In this document: one piece after another, positions 24,243-38,300 of the stretch
Layout: each line of letters opens with the position of its first letter
How positions within the stretch are numbered: position 1 is the stretch's first letter
Source of the DNA: Conus ventricosus
Lineage: Eukaryota > Mollusca > Gastropoda > Neogastropoda > Conidae
Direction of reading: 5' to 3'
Assembly (NCBI GenBank): GCA_018398815.1
Contig: CM031595.1
Coordinates: 42,537,495-42,601,494 of the forward strand
DNA: 64,000 nt
Translations under genes and position numbers: made by a program
Notes under the pieces: model-generated
What the model saw: only the letters and a program-made list of their open reading frames with translations
Database searches by the model: none
What the model was told of the DNA's origin: nothing

Positions 24243-27200
24243 TGTTGTGTGTGTGTGTGTGTGTGTGTGTTTTCAACAGGATCAAAAAATAAAGGCAGAT
24301 AACATAGGTTTATCTGAAAGGATTAATTTTGGTTTCCATCTTCTATAACACAGTAAGGCAAGCAAAAGTGATCACACTATAGTGACTTCATATCTTTGCT
24401 TCATGTTTGATTAGCTCAGTTTTCTCCTTTTCCTTCATAAAGGAAAAGCTTCTGTCTTCTCTGACTTTGGAATGTCATATTTTGGGGATGCAGTGGGTCA
24501 CACATAAAACTTAAGCTCGTCTCTTCTTTAGGGTGAAGCCAAATTGTTCCTTCAGCTCTCTCAAAGGGGTCTTTTTGGATGTTAATTCCCAAAATTAAAA
24601 GTTCAGTTGTTTCATGTCCAACAGTCAGCTCTGTCATTGTTTTCACTTAGGTATGTGTACTCCCAGTCAACATCAAAATCTTGTGCTACTTCAACATTCG
24701 CTTGTGTTTTCTTTAAGTGCCACAATTATGCCTTTGCGCAACACACATGAGTCTTGCATCTCTTGTCCTGGATATCCCCTTTTTTCTTCGTGTAATTTGT
24801 GCGAAGATTGGTCATGTGCAGCATGGCATTTGTTATGCAAGTTCGATATTTAGGTCAGCTTGCAGGACAGTCCACCAGTTTCGGAATGAGTCAGCCACAT
24901 GTCCCTGCACACCCATCGATTATAACAGTAATGAGGCCTGTGGAAATGGGCCAGCATCTCTTCCTCCCCCCACTGTGTGGTGTGGAGTTCATGGGGGAAG
25001 AGCTATCTTGCTAGCTTCCCCCTGACCCCCACCCTCCCACCCTACCAGCAGGTCTCAGGATTGAGCAGTTTCCTGAGTGGAAGAGATTCAACATGGGTCC
25101 CTGCTGCAGAAGGCTAAACCTCAGTAGAGGGCTTATAGGCTTGGATGTCCTCTGACCATGAACAAGCCATGCATGGTGCAGGTATTTTTGGTGCAAATGC
25201 GGATAAATGATGTATGGTGACAACAGTGATGATATCTATATTGATGATGTTAAAGGAAATCATGGCATTTCAAGGGCAAATTTTAAGGTTTCTCATTCCT
25301 GTTCTGTCATCTGAGTTGCTCCCCTGCCCCCCACCTCCACCCGTTTCATTCCACCTCCTCCTCCTCAGGAGGTGTGTATGAAGTCATCCTTTTTTTCAAA
25401 GTCACTATGTCCAAAAAAGCTTTATTGTACTAGAATTTTCCTCACTTACGTTATTCCTTGTGTCAGGCTATTGCCAAATGTGGTTTTCAGGTATCGCTTA
25501 TTTTGGGTTGTTTACCTAAAACAGTTGTCCATCAACAGAGACACTCCCTTGGCTTTTGCGTGTGGTGTGTTTGAGCCCACTCCTACTTTTTTCTCCTTTA
25601 ACTCTCTTGTTCTCAGTTTCTCTGACTGCAAATTTCCCGTAGATTTCAGATTCTTTTACAGGTTTCAGCCTAAAAATGGGTCACGTATGGGGAATGTGTG
25701 TGAAAAAAAATTGACAGGCAGTTTCATAAGATCATGTATTGTAATTAGTACCATATTTTGTCTTGTCTTAGAGACATAGGTCCTGTCATTGTCACCAATT
25801 GTCACCACACGTGACATTTTATGATGACAATCAACTTTACAGTATGCAAGTATGCGCAATCACCATGCTGATGCAAGTTGTTAGTGTAAGATGAAATCTG
25901 AGGCCTACCTGACGTTATCCATCCGCTACTGGCAGTACAGGTCCCACTGGTTGTCCCACCAGTGTCATACAAAACTTGTCACTTGTCACACACAATACTG
26001 AACTCAGTCACTACCCAATACTCTAAATGTTTAGTGTTTTCATCAGCCTTTGCATTTCAACAAACCACAGCTGATTACATATGTCCACAGTCTTCACTTG
26101 CACAACACAGTGTCATTGTAGACACTCACTACTAAATGTCACAGTCACAGTCACAACTGTCACCGAAAAACACAGTATGCAGAACAAAAATAAACATCAC
26201 AGCTGCATTACTGTTGGGCTATGTTTTGGCCGTGATAGTTGCAAAAGCAACTATTCTTAGGCCAGCAAAGGGGCACTTGACAGAAAGAACACTTAAACGA
26301 TGTTTCCACTTGATATCCCTTTGGTGTCAAACAGACAATTTTGACACATTGATGACACACCTTAGGCCTTCCCTCAGTCTTCTCCCCTTTGTGGTGATCA
26401 ATGGAGTCTTAGGCGATTGGGGGTTCTAGTACTGCCTTGCTTCACCCAGCTTTGAATTTCTGGAAGTAAATCCAGCACAAAGCCGTTTAGCGATGTCAAC
26501 ACAAAACCACAGGTGATCATGGGTCTTCTTTGGGGTTGAGCGTGTGCTGACTTTTCCCAGGTGAGAAAGGCTTGAACAATATACAGATTGATCAAAGAGT
26601 GGAGATGTTACCGCCACCATTTTTGTTTTGGAGACTGACAGGATAGTAGGCCACGGTACTGATCTGACTCGTCAACACCACCCATGTACTTGTTGTACTT
26701 GGCGATGACAGTCGGTATCACCTTTCATCCATTGTTGTCATACCTGGAGCTGATGGCTGCTCAGAGATAAATCTGACGGTTGTCTTTGTAGACTGTAGCC
26801 ATCAGTTGAGCTTTTCTGCATTTGAAATCGGTCTCCCTTTTCCTTCAGTTTGCCATCTTCGCTTCCTGTGGCAGTCCCCTGCGTTGCATTTGACTGTCGC
26901 ACGGTGTAGTACGGTGACTGCCAGTGTTGCTACTAACTCATGCCCCAACAGATATTGTGTTTTCACGGATAGCGCGACCAATGTAAATGTCAAATGCGAC
27001 ACAATAGCTGTAGTAGCATTACACATTTCTCACACCTTGATAACCATTTTGTTGGCTTGGCTGCCATATACTGTTTGAAAAAAATGCAACCCTTGAAGCC
27101 TATCATCACTTCATCAATGCACATTCACAGCCAGGACAATCATTGGCTTTGAACAAAGGGAGAATAAGATCGATAAATGTTCTCACCTGTACAGAGGGTC

Positions 27201-29345
27201 ATAACAGGGGGAACATGCCCAGGTGTGTTGGACAAATCCTGAAGGTGGAAATACTGATTGAACTTGAAAAAAGCAATTTTTAGCATGACACTGCTGATCC
27301 AAGGATCATTGAAACATGTCACTAGACCAGTAACACCACAGACGTGGCTGACACTTTACCCCCAACATAATCAACAGAGAAAGATAGGCTCGCGATTTCT
27401 TCAGGTGTGGTATCGAACCAAAGAGGGTCAGGTCGCCCTTGCAGCTTGTTTTTATCTCGAATACCTCCTTGTTTCATCGACAGCATCTTGAAAAACCAAA
27501 GAGTACAAACAAAAAGAAAAAATCAAGTGGTGTAGCAGTGTGGGGTAATGAGTGAGCGGGTCCAGTGTGTTCCTGAAAACTGCCTCACTTCTGCCATGCC
27601 ATTGTCACAGGACGCCATGTTGTCTGCAGCGAGGCGAGTGGAACATCATACTCTGGGTCACTTTCCTCACTGATCTCCATCATCACTACCTTTCATTTCC
27701 AACTCTCTTTCAAACTTCTCCACTTAAACAATAATCTGATCTGACTCCTCTTGCGAGTAGTCGATCATTTCTTAGTTATATACAGCAGATGCTCAAGCTG
27801 CCATTGTGAAAGTCGTCAGTTTTCATTCACATAGTTTACTCACTTTGTTCCCTTCCTTTTCTCATTAAAACGCGCGGTTCCAGCACCCAAAAATAGTGCC
27901 AAGACATTATTGGACCATGCCTGAGTCTTTCCTAATTACGTGTGCGACTGTGCATGTTTAAGCGATAGTCAGTGCGTGATGGAAAATTCCTACCTACAAA
28001 TCCGTTGCTCCGAAATGAAGCTACAGTGCCTGCTGCTACTCCTGGCTGCTCCTGATATGAAGTACAAGAGGTTAAGTCAAACCCAATGTGGAGCATCTGA
28101 TCACCGGTATTGTTGCACAGCAGGCTGAAGTTACAGACTGTCTTAAGCGTTTCTATCTGTGTGACTTGACTGATAGGTATGGATGCATTGACTGCCACAG
28201 AGGTATAGTTGATGCTCTTCAGTTCTCCTTTCTGTGTTTGAATTGCCCTGTTCTTACAGCATTTCTCTTTTTTATTTGTTATATATGTGCGTCGTTTTAC
28301 TTTGCTCTTTGATCATATCACATTGTGTGATGGATTTTTGTGTGGCAAGATTTTGTGTGGCTCTGTGGTGTATTATACATGCTTTAAGTGGAAAGATTTG
28401 TACTCACTTTCACTGTACATTTCAGGAAGGGATCTTCTCCTTTTCCTTGCACTTGGGCTTGAGAAATTTTCTTGACTTTGTGCCGATATTTAATCCTTTG
28501 ATCCTTCATGTGAGTGAGGGGGACGGAGCCTTTACCTTCAGACTAAACATGTAGACCAAAGTGTAGGGTCCGCAGTGGGCTGCTGTCACCAAGTTTTAGG
28601 TTTGGGGAACTGTGCAGAGACATTTTCATGTGGGATCATGTCTCCCTCTTCAAGTGAGCCTGCTTCCACTTTTGTTATGCTGCCATTTATTTGGACTCAT
28701 AAGTATGAGAAAAGGAATTTTACGCCAATATAATTTAATGATACATTTACCAGTCCCAACACTAGGACGCCCTTCCACTTCCCTGCTTAATCAGGAAAAG
28801 GTATGAAAACTGAGCTAGTTTACATATGGCACCAAAACGGTGAACTCACTATGGGTGATTACACTTGCTGCTTATCTGGATATGGAGGCTACGTTAGCTC
28901 CCTGTACTGCCAATTCTATTTTGGGGCGGATCTATGATGATATGGCGATGTTCCACGCCAAAAGGGGATAAAGTAATGTTTAGACAGAAAGTGTATCGTA
29001 AAACTACATTATTACTAAAATTCTTTTGTCATATGTACAATCTCTTAAAATGTAATAAGATAAACATACAAAACATTAAACGTATTTTTTTTATTTTTAA
29101 AATTTTTTTAGAATAACTTCTCAGCAATTTTTGCAGAGATTTCGGTTGACCTTTTTTTTTAATATATGTTTACAGCTACATGGAACGGTTCACAGACTTT
29201 CTGAGTTGTTTGTTGGAATACATTTACGGCGATTTGAATCCAATCCAAACTTCCTGTATTAGAATTTCTGGCATATTGTTCAAGTACACTTTTAGACAGG
29301 TAAGTTTATTTGTGTGTGTATGTCTGTGCGCGCGCGCGCGCGCGG

Positions 29346-29391
<46 letters not shown>

Positions 29392-32300
29392 TTTTGTGCA
29401 GTTATGTTGTAGTACTTGTAGTATCATTTTGGCACTAACTGAATTGTGTTTGCTCAGAGTGGAAAGGATTGGATCATAGATCTTAATTACTGTGCCATCA
29501 AACTTAGTTACAGTGAGTTTTGAATGTTGCCCTGTACAAAATTTGACAAGCTTTGCATACTGTGGCAGCTGTTATAGTGCAGCAATTAGTATTACTGGCT
29601 GCAGCTGAGAGATAAGTCTATCAGAAGTATTTATGTTTGTGGATTTTCAGCTGAGGCTGGCTTCTAGTCTCTAGTCTTGAGAGTGCTTTGGATTCAGCTG
29701 GAAGACTGCAGCCATAGAGTCTAGTTCCATCTGCTTCATGGTTACATTAGAGTGTTGCTCAAATTTCCTGACCAACAAGCCTGTGTCTCTATCTCTCAGG
29801 CCTGGCTGATGCCTGGGAATATTATGAAGAAGTGTTGTCCACAGCCCTGCCGTGCAGTTTTGGTAAAAATTGGAACACTTTTACTTCATCTTTATCATCC
29901 TTATTGATCATTATCCACAAAAGTAGAAATTCGAGGCCCTTCATGCCGGGTATCATGGATACCTTAATTTGAGTTTCCATGCCAGTGGTGAGTTTGTGTT
30001 AAAATCTTCAGTGTCAGCAAGTTCAGAGAGGTCTGTTGTTAGATGGATGTGGTGATTTTTTCTGGGGGGATGATTTTAATTCGTGCTGGTTCATTGATTA
30101 AACAGTTATTTATTTGAGTTAAACATTAAGTGGTTGGGCATAAGACGACTGAATTACAGTTCGAAAGATAGGTGGGTTATGATTTTCAAAAGGAAAAACG
30201 AAACACCTTGAGTGTAAAAAAGTTGTAACTTGGAATGGTGTCTTAGAATGTCAGACTCCTGGCTTTACATGCATTGTTACTACAAGCATCCATATTGTGT
30301 TATATGTGTTGTACTGTTTGTGTTACATTTGTTCTTGGTCTGCTAGATGCTTATCTATGTCTTTGATTTGATTTGATATCACAGCTTTTGCTGGAATTCT
30401 GTTAATTCATTTATTACTGCTGCTTGCTTCCTTACTGTAAGGACTGAATTAATTCAGAATGTTTCTTTCAGACCTTTGGTATCCAGAAGAAAGGAAAATG
30501 TGAAAGGGGTATTATACATCATGCTTTCGTGGACTGTATTAATGTGATACATCATTGTGTGCAGGACTGATGTTGCAATTCAGGGAGATCAGTTTGATGG
30601 ATTTGTGTATCTGCTGTCGCAAAGCAAAATGTGACGCATATGATCTTGTTTATGAACAAGACTTTATCAGTGTACTTTCACTTTTTTTGCACTTAACATC
30701 ACATCTGAGTGTTTTGTTTTAACCATTATATATCTTTATAAGAACATTTTTTGACAACAGTTGTTGGTATGCAGCTTGTAAAGATATTAGAATGGTTTGA
30801 GAAAAGTTCGGAAAATTTGATTTGAAATTTCTGAATTGGCCTTGACAGAGGCCTGAACGCATTATGTTCCTGTAATATATGTGAAGAAAATCAACATATA
30901 GTTACATGATAGTCAAGTCACTGAGATTGTTTGAAAGAAAATGTACCCATAACGGATCATTCAAGATGAAATGTAACTGGATTTCTTTTGATTGCTTAGG
31001 AATCATGCTTCAGTGCATGAATATGCCATTGCTCATTACTCTTGTCAATTGGATTACATACATCATGAAGTGATTATGATACAAGAAGATAAATCATCGT
31101 TGAGTCAATCTTTGAATGTCCAGATATTCTGTTGAAATTCATGTGAAATCTGGTCTTCAAAAAGAGAGAATACAGTCATAAAAAGCTCTGAAACCAAGAT
31201 TTCAGCTTCTTTTTCTTTTTTCCATGTTAAATACTTAATATGTCCAGGAGTATTGAAAAGGATATATAAAACAGTGAATAGTTAGATGAAAGGCAAAGAT
31301 TTGATATTTACTGCTTCCTTAAAACTTTTGGCGCTCGAAAAAATCATACATTAAAGAATTTCACAATAGCCTACATATTACTGAACAGTTTTAATGTAAA
31401 TCTAGTTATTAATGTCTAATGCAAATGTGTTTGGTTAACAAATTGACTGAGATTCAGTTGTAAGAATAATGTGTGCAGCCAAACGCAGAGGGTTTTCTTC
31501 CGCTGCCTGGACATCTGGATCACATTCCTGGACTATCTCAGCACCAGACTGCAGGAGAGAGCCGCTGACATGACATCCATATTGGGAAAGTGAGTTCATG
31601 TTCCATGCTTACCATGACTTGCCAAACCTTTTTTTATGTTGATGTTCATATAGATGTTACTGGTTTCTGTATGTGTTTTATGTTTGAAAGCTTGTTACCC
31701 TCTGTTCTTTTTTAAATGTTTTTATTCTTTTTTAAATATATTTTTTTATAACAAACTTTTTATCAATACAATATTTGTTATACATGGATGAGCTATTTAT
31801 TTACTCTAAACATCAGATCTGCGGACACTGTTAATTCTCAAACCAAACGAGTCTGGGGTTATGATAATCTTGCAGCAGATTTACTGCAGAAGCACACAAA
31901 CCAAAAGTTACAGCACTGACAACTGTCATTCCCCAGAGCAATGAACAGAAGAGTGAATATGACCTCTTATAGAGAAGTGTATCCAAGAAAGCTAGTGACT
32001 GTCGAAACTACAGATCATCAGTTTAATCAACCAGTCCAGTGAAGTGTTGTGAAGTGATGGAACAGATGCAAAGGGAGAACAGAAGAAAGCTTGTGAAAGA
32101 AAGACGGAATTTAGATTGAAAATGAGAACATACAAAAGATGTTCAACATGAGACCATTCATCTTTAGAGCAGCCTTAAAAGTGTGATCTTTGTCACAGTT
32201 TCATCGACATCAAGGAAGTCGTTGACAGTGTTAGGCAAATGATAATGATGGAAGTTCTTCAGATGATGTGTGCATCATTTCACACAAGAAATATAACAAA

Positions 32301-35300
32301 AGAGGGCTGGAATAGCTCAGTTGATAGAGCGCCGGACTCGTGATCCTGGGTTCGAATTTCGTACAGGGGGATTTTTCCCTCGGAGTTAACATTGGTTCTG
32401 ACTCCATTCCCCACACAGTCCTTCGAATGATGACTATAAACCGAGGTTCCGTGTGGAACGCACGCACAACATCTTGCACACAAGTAAAACCCATCAGCAA
32501 CTTTCGGAAGAGAAGGCCAGTTTGCCGTTGGTATGGATGACACATGACACATAGCATGCACCTTCCCCGAAGATGGAGTATGGCTGCCTTAATGGTGGGA
32601 TAATAAACGGTCATGCACACAAAACTCCACTGCCTGTCTATACAGGCAGTGACCGCAGGAGTATCAGCTGTGTACGCAGAAAGAAAGAAAAAAATAACAA
32701 AAGGCAATAATGAAAATTCTTATGGATTACCTTGTTTTCATACAAGAAAGATAAGCAACTGATTATGATGAAAATTCCTCAGATGGATTTTCTGCATCTC
32801 ATACAAGAAACATCAGACAAATGACAATGATGAGGCAACAAATTAGTACACATGTGGTAGACAGGAATCTTCCTTCCCAGACATGAAGCACCATAACATT
32901 GCCTAGTAATCATACTAAGACTCTGTGTCCAAGTCCGTTGTACAGGGTACAGAAGAGGATGATGTCCCAGAAATGGCTGAAAAAATCCCTGGCTGGATAA
33001 CCATAAAGGACCGGACTGGTAATGATACTTCGATCCTGTTTTTTCATGTCTGAGGACAGCGGGCAGTGGTGAACCCTGACTGAAGTGTCGTGTCATGATG
33101 CCCCAGTGGCTGTGTCAAGAACTAAAAGAATTGCTATTTCTGTACCATGTACTTTTGACAGATATGAGAGACCATAGTTGTGTGTGGTCTGCAGTAGATG
33201 TCATCAGTTGATCAGACTGAGAAGGGATGTGCTCACAAAACACAGATTTTGACAAGGTCTGTTGACTATAGACTTAGAGTAATACTTCTTCTTAGATCCC
33301 ATGGTTATTATTGAGATTTTCAGGTGTCAAGGAGGCTATATTCCCCACATATTTGAACAGTAATGTGAAAGTCAGTGCAGTTGCTTGGTTAGACTAGAAG
33401 TCTACAAGTGAGAAGGAACTATTGAAGCTAGCCCCCAAACTGGATGCAAACAAAATATGAGATTGTGGCACTAAGATTGATAGAAAAGCATTTTAAATGA
33501 AACCATGTGACCTGACCTTAAAGAGACATTGGTTTTGTTATGAAACTCCATCTATGGTATGTTTTGATATGAAACTCCATTTATGGTACTTGATTAACAT
33601 GATTTATATTATTTTTGTTGTGAAACTGTTTGTGATACTTTATTGACATGATTTGCTTTGTTCAACCTTTGTGTAATTGTTGTGATTTCAACTTTTGAAT
33701 TTGATAAGCTTTCAGTTCTCTATGAGGAGGGAACTCTGTTGCGTTTGTTGATTGACACAGGATAGACTGCATCAGAAATGAGTTTGTGACGGACTTGCTG
33801 TTATGGAACAAATAATGATTGATTTTATGTATTGAGGACTGTTGAAGCCCTCTGATTGCAAGGGGATGAGATTGATACCCTTCAAAAGAATGGCATCACA
33901 GTTTGCATCTTTGTCTTTGGATTTTTAACTCTTTCCTTATATACCATCCACATTATGCAGCACTGTGCTCCATTCACAATGTGCTTCCTAATGTTGGGCG
34001 CCACTGTCTGAGTGGACAGTTTCACATGAAACTATCCCTGCCTCGTATACAATAAAGTCCGTACGACAACAAAACCCTTGAAAGGGGCCTCGTGCCTTGC
34101 GCATGCTCAGATCAATCCTCTTTTCTCGGCAGCCTTTTCCCGTTAAACCTCGTGTACACGAGCAGCTAAGTATTTTTTGCTTTTCTCGCAATCGATCGAT
34201 TGTTGTTGCTGTTCTTTGGTGTCCTTGCTTATGTTTTCACTTAAGGGAGAAACGTACGTGAAGTGATTGGGTGGTAAGGCGAGAGTTAAGGTTTCGTCAT
34301 TCGATTCCCGCATCTCGCCGGCAGGCTCTTTGTCTCTAGCCGCGCCAAAACCTCCTCTCCCTTCAGCGTCACTTTCTCTCTATTCTTCTTCTTCTTCTTC
34401 TTCTCCCAAGGGTTCACTTCAACTCAGCTGCGGTTCTGTTGTTGTGACAGCGAGCTCTTTCTCGCAACCCACAATTTGTGACGGTGATCGGCTCAGCTGC
34501 GGTTCTGTCGATCCCGTCCCTTTGTCCCCTAACGGTGAGCGACTCACTGCGGTTCTGTCGTTCCCGTTACTGCATCTTGTGTTCAGTTCAGCTGCGGTTT
34601 TACTGCACACAGTTCGGTTTCCATGGCAGAACCGAGCTGCGGTTTTACTGCACACAGTTCGGTTTCCATGGCAGAACCGAAGATGCTCGAGCCCTCTACA
34701 ACGGAGGCTCCGGGGTGGGGCAATGAGGCAGACTTCTCGTCTACCTCTCCCTCTCGCTCGGTAGGCGATGCAAGGGAAGCAACTTCCTCTCAGGGGCTTG
34801 AATCTCGTTCGGCCCCGGTTGTTTCCCTTCCCCCACCTCATGTGTCTGCCCCTTCTTTTGGGCAGAACACTTGGGTTTCGCCCTCATTTCCGGGCGTCCC
34901 ACAGGGGACCGGCGCATTTACTGGGTTGGGCCAGCAGCCACAACCTCAGCCCCCCGTATCATGGGGTCAGGGCCCTTTGTCTTGGGCGCCATGGGCCCAA
35001 TGGCAGTATCCCCCGACCATGGGCTTTCCACAGCCCCCTGCTCCGGGTTTCCCTGGTGGCCGGGTTTTATGCCCAGCTCTCCACCAGTGCAGGCCTCTTC
35101 CTCCCAGGCCCCTCGGCCCACCCGATGGCTGATCCCTCCCCCGGAGTGTCTGGGGAATCAGCCAGCCCAGGCCACCCTGGGCTTTCGCCGCGCACCGCTT
35201 CGCCAAGGGCGGCCACCCCTCGGTCTGTGGCTCCGACCTGGTGGATTCTGAGTCAGAGGAAGAGGGCAGTCACCCGGTTTCTTATTCCTTCCGGGACTCG

Positions 35301-38300
35301 GTGGCCTTTCTGGCTTCCCTTGTCCCGGAGGCGGTGTCATATCCTCTCAGGAGGTCAGAGCCCCCTGCCCTTCGGCAGCGGAACTCGCCCTGGGATCTCA
35401 CCCACTGGCGGCTATGCCCTCCTCTCTGCTAAAGGAGTCGGTCATGGTGGCCGATGCATGAGGAGGGCCCAAATAAAAGTCAGGGCGCACTGAGGCACAG
35501 GACATCACGCCTGGTTCTGTCCCTGATTTTCCTGGTGCGCTGGCGTGCGGGAAGTATCCTTAAGCCAGAGAGTCTTCCATTTGCCAAGAAGGCCTTCTTG
35601 GCAAATGATACTATCCCGGAAGCCACTCTCCCAGGAGGACCTGCTCCTGGTCCAGGAGAGGGCGAAATCACACGCTCGGCAGGTGGCCCTTTCAGAGCGC
35701 TGCCTTGCCGAGTGGGAAAGTCTGCGAGGAGGGGTTTGGAAGCCATCTCAGTCATGGATTCCTTCCTAGGGGGACTAGTGTCTGCCCTTAAGGATCCTGA
35801 TTCAGAATCCTTCACCATCCGCCAGTCCGCGGACCCAGCGGCAGTGGTAGCCTGTATTCAGTCAATGGCTGAAGGGCTTAAGTTATTCGGCTGGGGCCTT
35901 CGCTAGGCTTCATCTGAACTCGGTTCTAGCGAGGAGAGATGCTGTCCTATTGGCATCTTCTGTGGCCCGCTCTGCCTCTGCCTGCGCCTCCCTCAGAGCC
36001 TTGCCAGTCAAGTCAGGGTCTCTGTTCGGGAATCATGTACAGGCTACCATTAAGAGCCAGGCCGAGATTAGGCGTGACCTCGCCTTTCACTCAGGCCCCC
36101 CTCCCCCCCGCCCCGGTTCAAAACGCAAGGGCCAGCGCCTTCTCATCACCGGGTCCCTCTCAGCCCAAGGGACGACAGTCATTTGGACCCCGGGGGGTCT
36201 GAGGCAAGCAACCCAGCAGGGTCGGCCTCAGGCACGGCCGGCGGGTCCGAAAGCTCCCACATCTCAGACGGCCCACCCCCAATGACTTGCCCCCGACCTG
36301 GGTACTCCACCCCAGGGCGGTCCTGTGGGCAGTCTGTCCAGGCACCTCAGTGCCTGGAGTGGCTTCCTGCAAGCCCTTGGGCTCTGCGGGTGATCAGGTC
36401 GGGGTTTCGTCTTCCTTGGGGTGCAGTAAAGGCTCCGCTCACTCCTTTCCCTCCTCCTTTCGCCTCCTCCGGGATCTAGCGGCCTCTTAGGCCTTAGACC
36501 AGGAGGTCCTTTCGCTGTTAGCCAAGGGAGCCACAGAGGAAGTCCTCTTCCATTCCTCTCCGGGCTTTTATGGCCGCATTTTGTGGTTCCCAAAGCTTCT
36601 GGAGGATGGAGACCGGTTCTAGACCTCTCACCCTTGAACAGGTTTCTTATCGTCCTCCATTTTCGGATGGAAACCCCCATGTCAATCCGCGATGCCATGC
36701 ATCCGGCGACTGGGCGGTATCCATCGACCTGAAAGATGCGTACTTCCATCTCTTGATCCACCCAAGGGACAGGAAGTATCTCCGCTCCGTGTGGAGAAGC
36801 CGCGTTTTTCAGTTCAGGGCTCTTCCTTTGGGCTAGCCCCGGCCCCTTGGGTTTTCACGAAGGTGGCCCGGGAACTGTGCATGCACGTTCGGGAGAAAGG
36901 AATTCGTCTGAAGGCCTATCTCGACGATTGGCTTCTTCTTGCCTCATCCAGCACTCTGTGCTCCCAGCAAGCTCTCCAGGTTTTAAACTCTGTCAGCAGC
37001 TGGGATTTGTTCGCAACGAGGAGAAGTCTGATCTCATCCCATCGCAGCAGTTTCAGTTTCTGGGCATGTCCTTCCACACCACCAACTGGTTGGTCTCTCC
37101 AACCCTCCAACGCCTGGTTCGCCTCCAGCACCTCTTGGCCCATCTCCTTTCCTTGGATCAGGCTCCAGCCAGAAAGCTGGCCTCTCTTCTGGGTCTGATG
37201 GAGTCCTTGGCCCCCTTAGTGCCCCTCAGACGACTGCACAAACGCCGGTTTCAACGCCTCTTTCGCAAGCGTTGGTCTCAGGCGTTGCAGTCGTGGGACC
37301 TTCCGATCCTTCTCGGTCAGTGGTTCCAATCATCGGTGGCCCAATGGCACTCCCAGTCCTGGCTGGCTCAGGGAGTCCCCATCACACCCCTCCTCCTCAG
37401 GAGGACCTGTTCACGGACGCGTCCCAGTCCGGGTAGGGTGCCCACGTCAGCTCTCTGACGGCAGCCGGGCAATGGTCCCCGAGATTGGATCCTGGCATAT
37501 GAATCGGCTGGAGCTGGAAGCCGTGTTCCAAGCCCTCAAAGGAGTTTCTTCCCTTCCTGAAGGGAAAACACGTTCTCCTCAACACCGACAACACGACTGT
37601 GACGTGTTATATCAACAACAAGGGGGGGCGCGTTCTCACTCCCTGTCCCTGAGGGCGGAACAGCTTCTCCTTTGGTGCGAGACACAATCAATCCGGATCT
37701 CGGCCAAACACGTTCCCGGAAGATCAACATTCTCGCGGACTCCCTCAGCAGGTCGCACATGGTTCTTCCCTTGGAATGGACTCTTGTCCACTCAGTCCTG
37801 GAACCTCTTGGACTGTATGGTTCAAACCACAGGTAGACCTGTTCGCGACTCGGTTCAACCACCGTCTCCAACTGTATGTCTCCCCAGTTCCGGATCCGGC
37901 AGCGTGGGCTGTGGACACCCTGTCCATCCCTTGGTCCGGACTGACGGGCTATGCCTTTCCCCCGTTCCCCATTCTGGGAAAAGTTCTCCGCAAAGCAAGG
38001 GAAGACGCAGCCACGCTGATTCTTGTGGCTCCACACTGGCCGGCCCAAGCGTGGTTTCCAGAACTGTTACACCTGTCTCACGTGCCTCCGATACCGCTCG
38101 CCTTGAAAGCAAAATCCCTGCTTCAGCCACGGTCAGGCTTTCCACACGGCAATCCAAACGTGCTGCATCTTCACGCCTGGCTACTGTGCGGGACGCGCTG
38201 TCTGCACAAGGCGCCTCCCCAGCGGTAATCGGCCTTGTGGAACATGCCCACAGGCCAGGCACCCAAAGTGTCTACAGTGTCCACTGGAATGGCTGGCTCT

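Noticed and set aside
32308..32365. Apparent tRNA gene with A and B boxes
   Set aside because: It is the head of a SINE with body, A-rich tail and target duplication; there is no complete cloverleaf with acceptor stem.
32231..32707. 158-residue minus-strand frame
   Set aside because: Lies over the SINE and neighbouring repeat; such frames recur in SINE copies and are not genes.
34768..35493. 241-residue plus-strand frame
   Set aside because: An alternative-frame shadow of the DIRS gag in GC-rich sequence; no domain.
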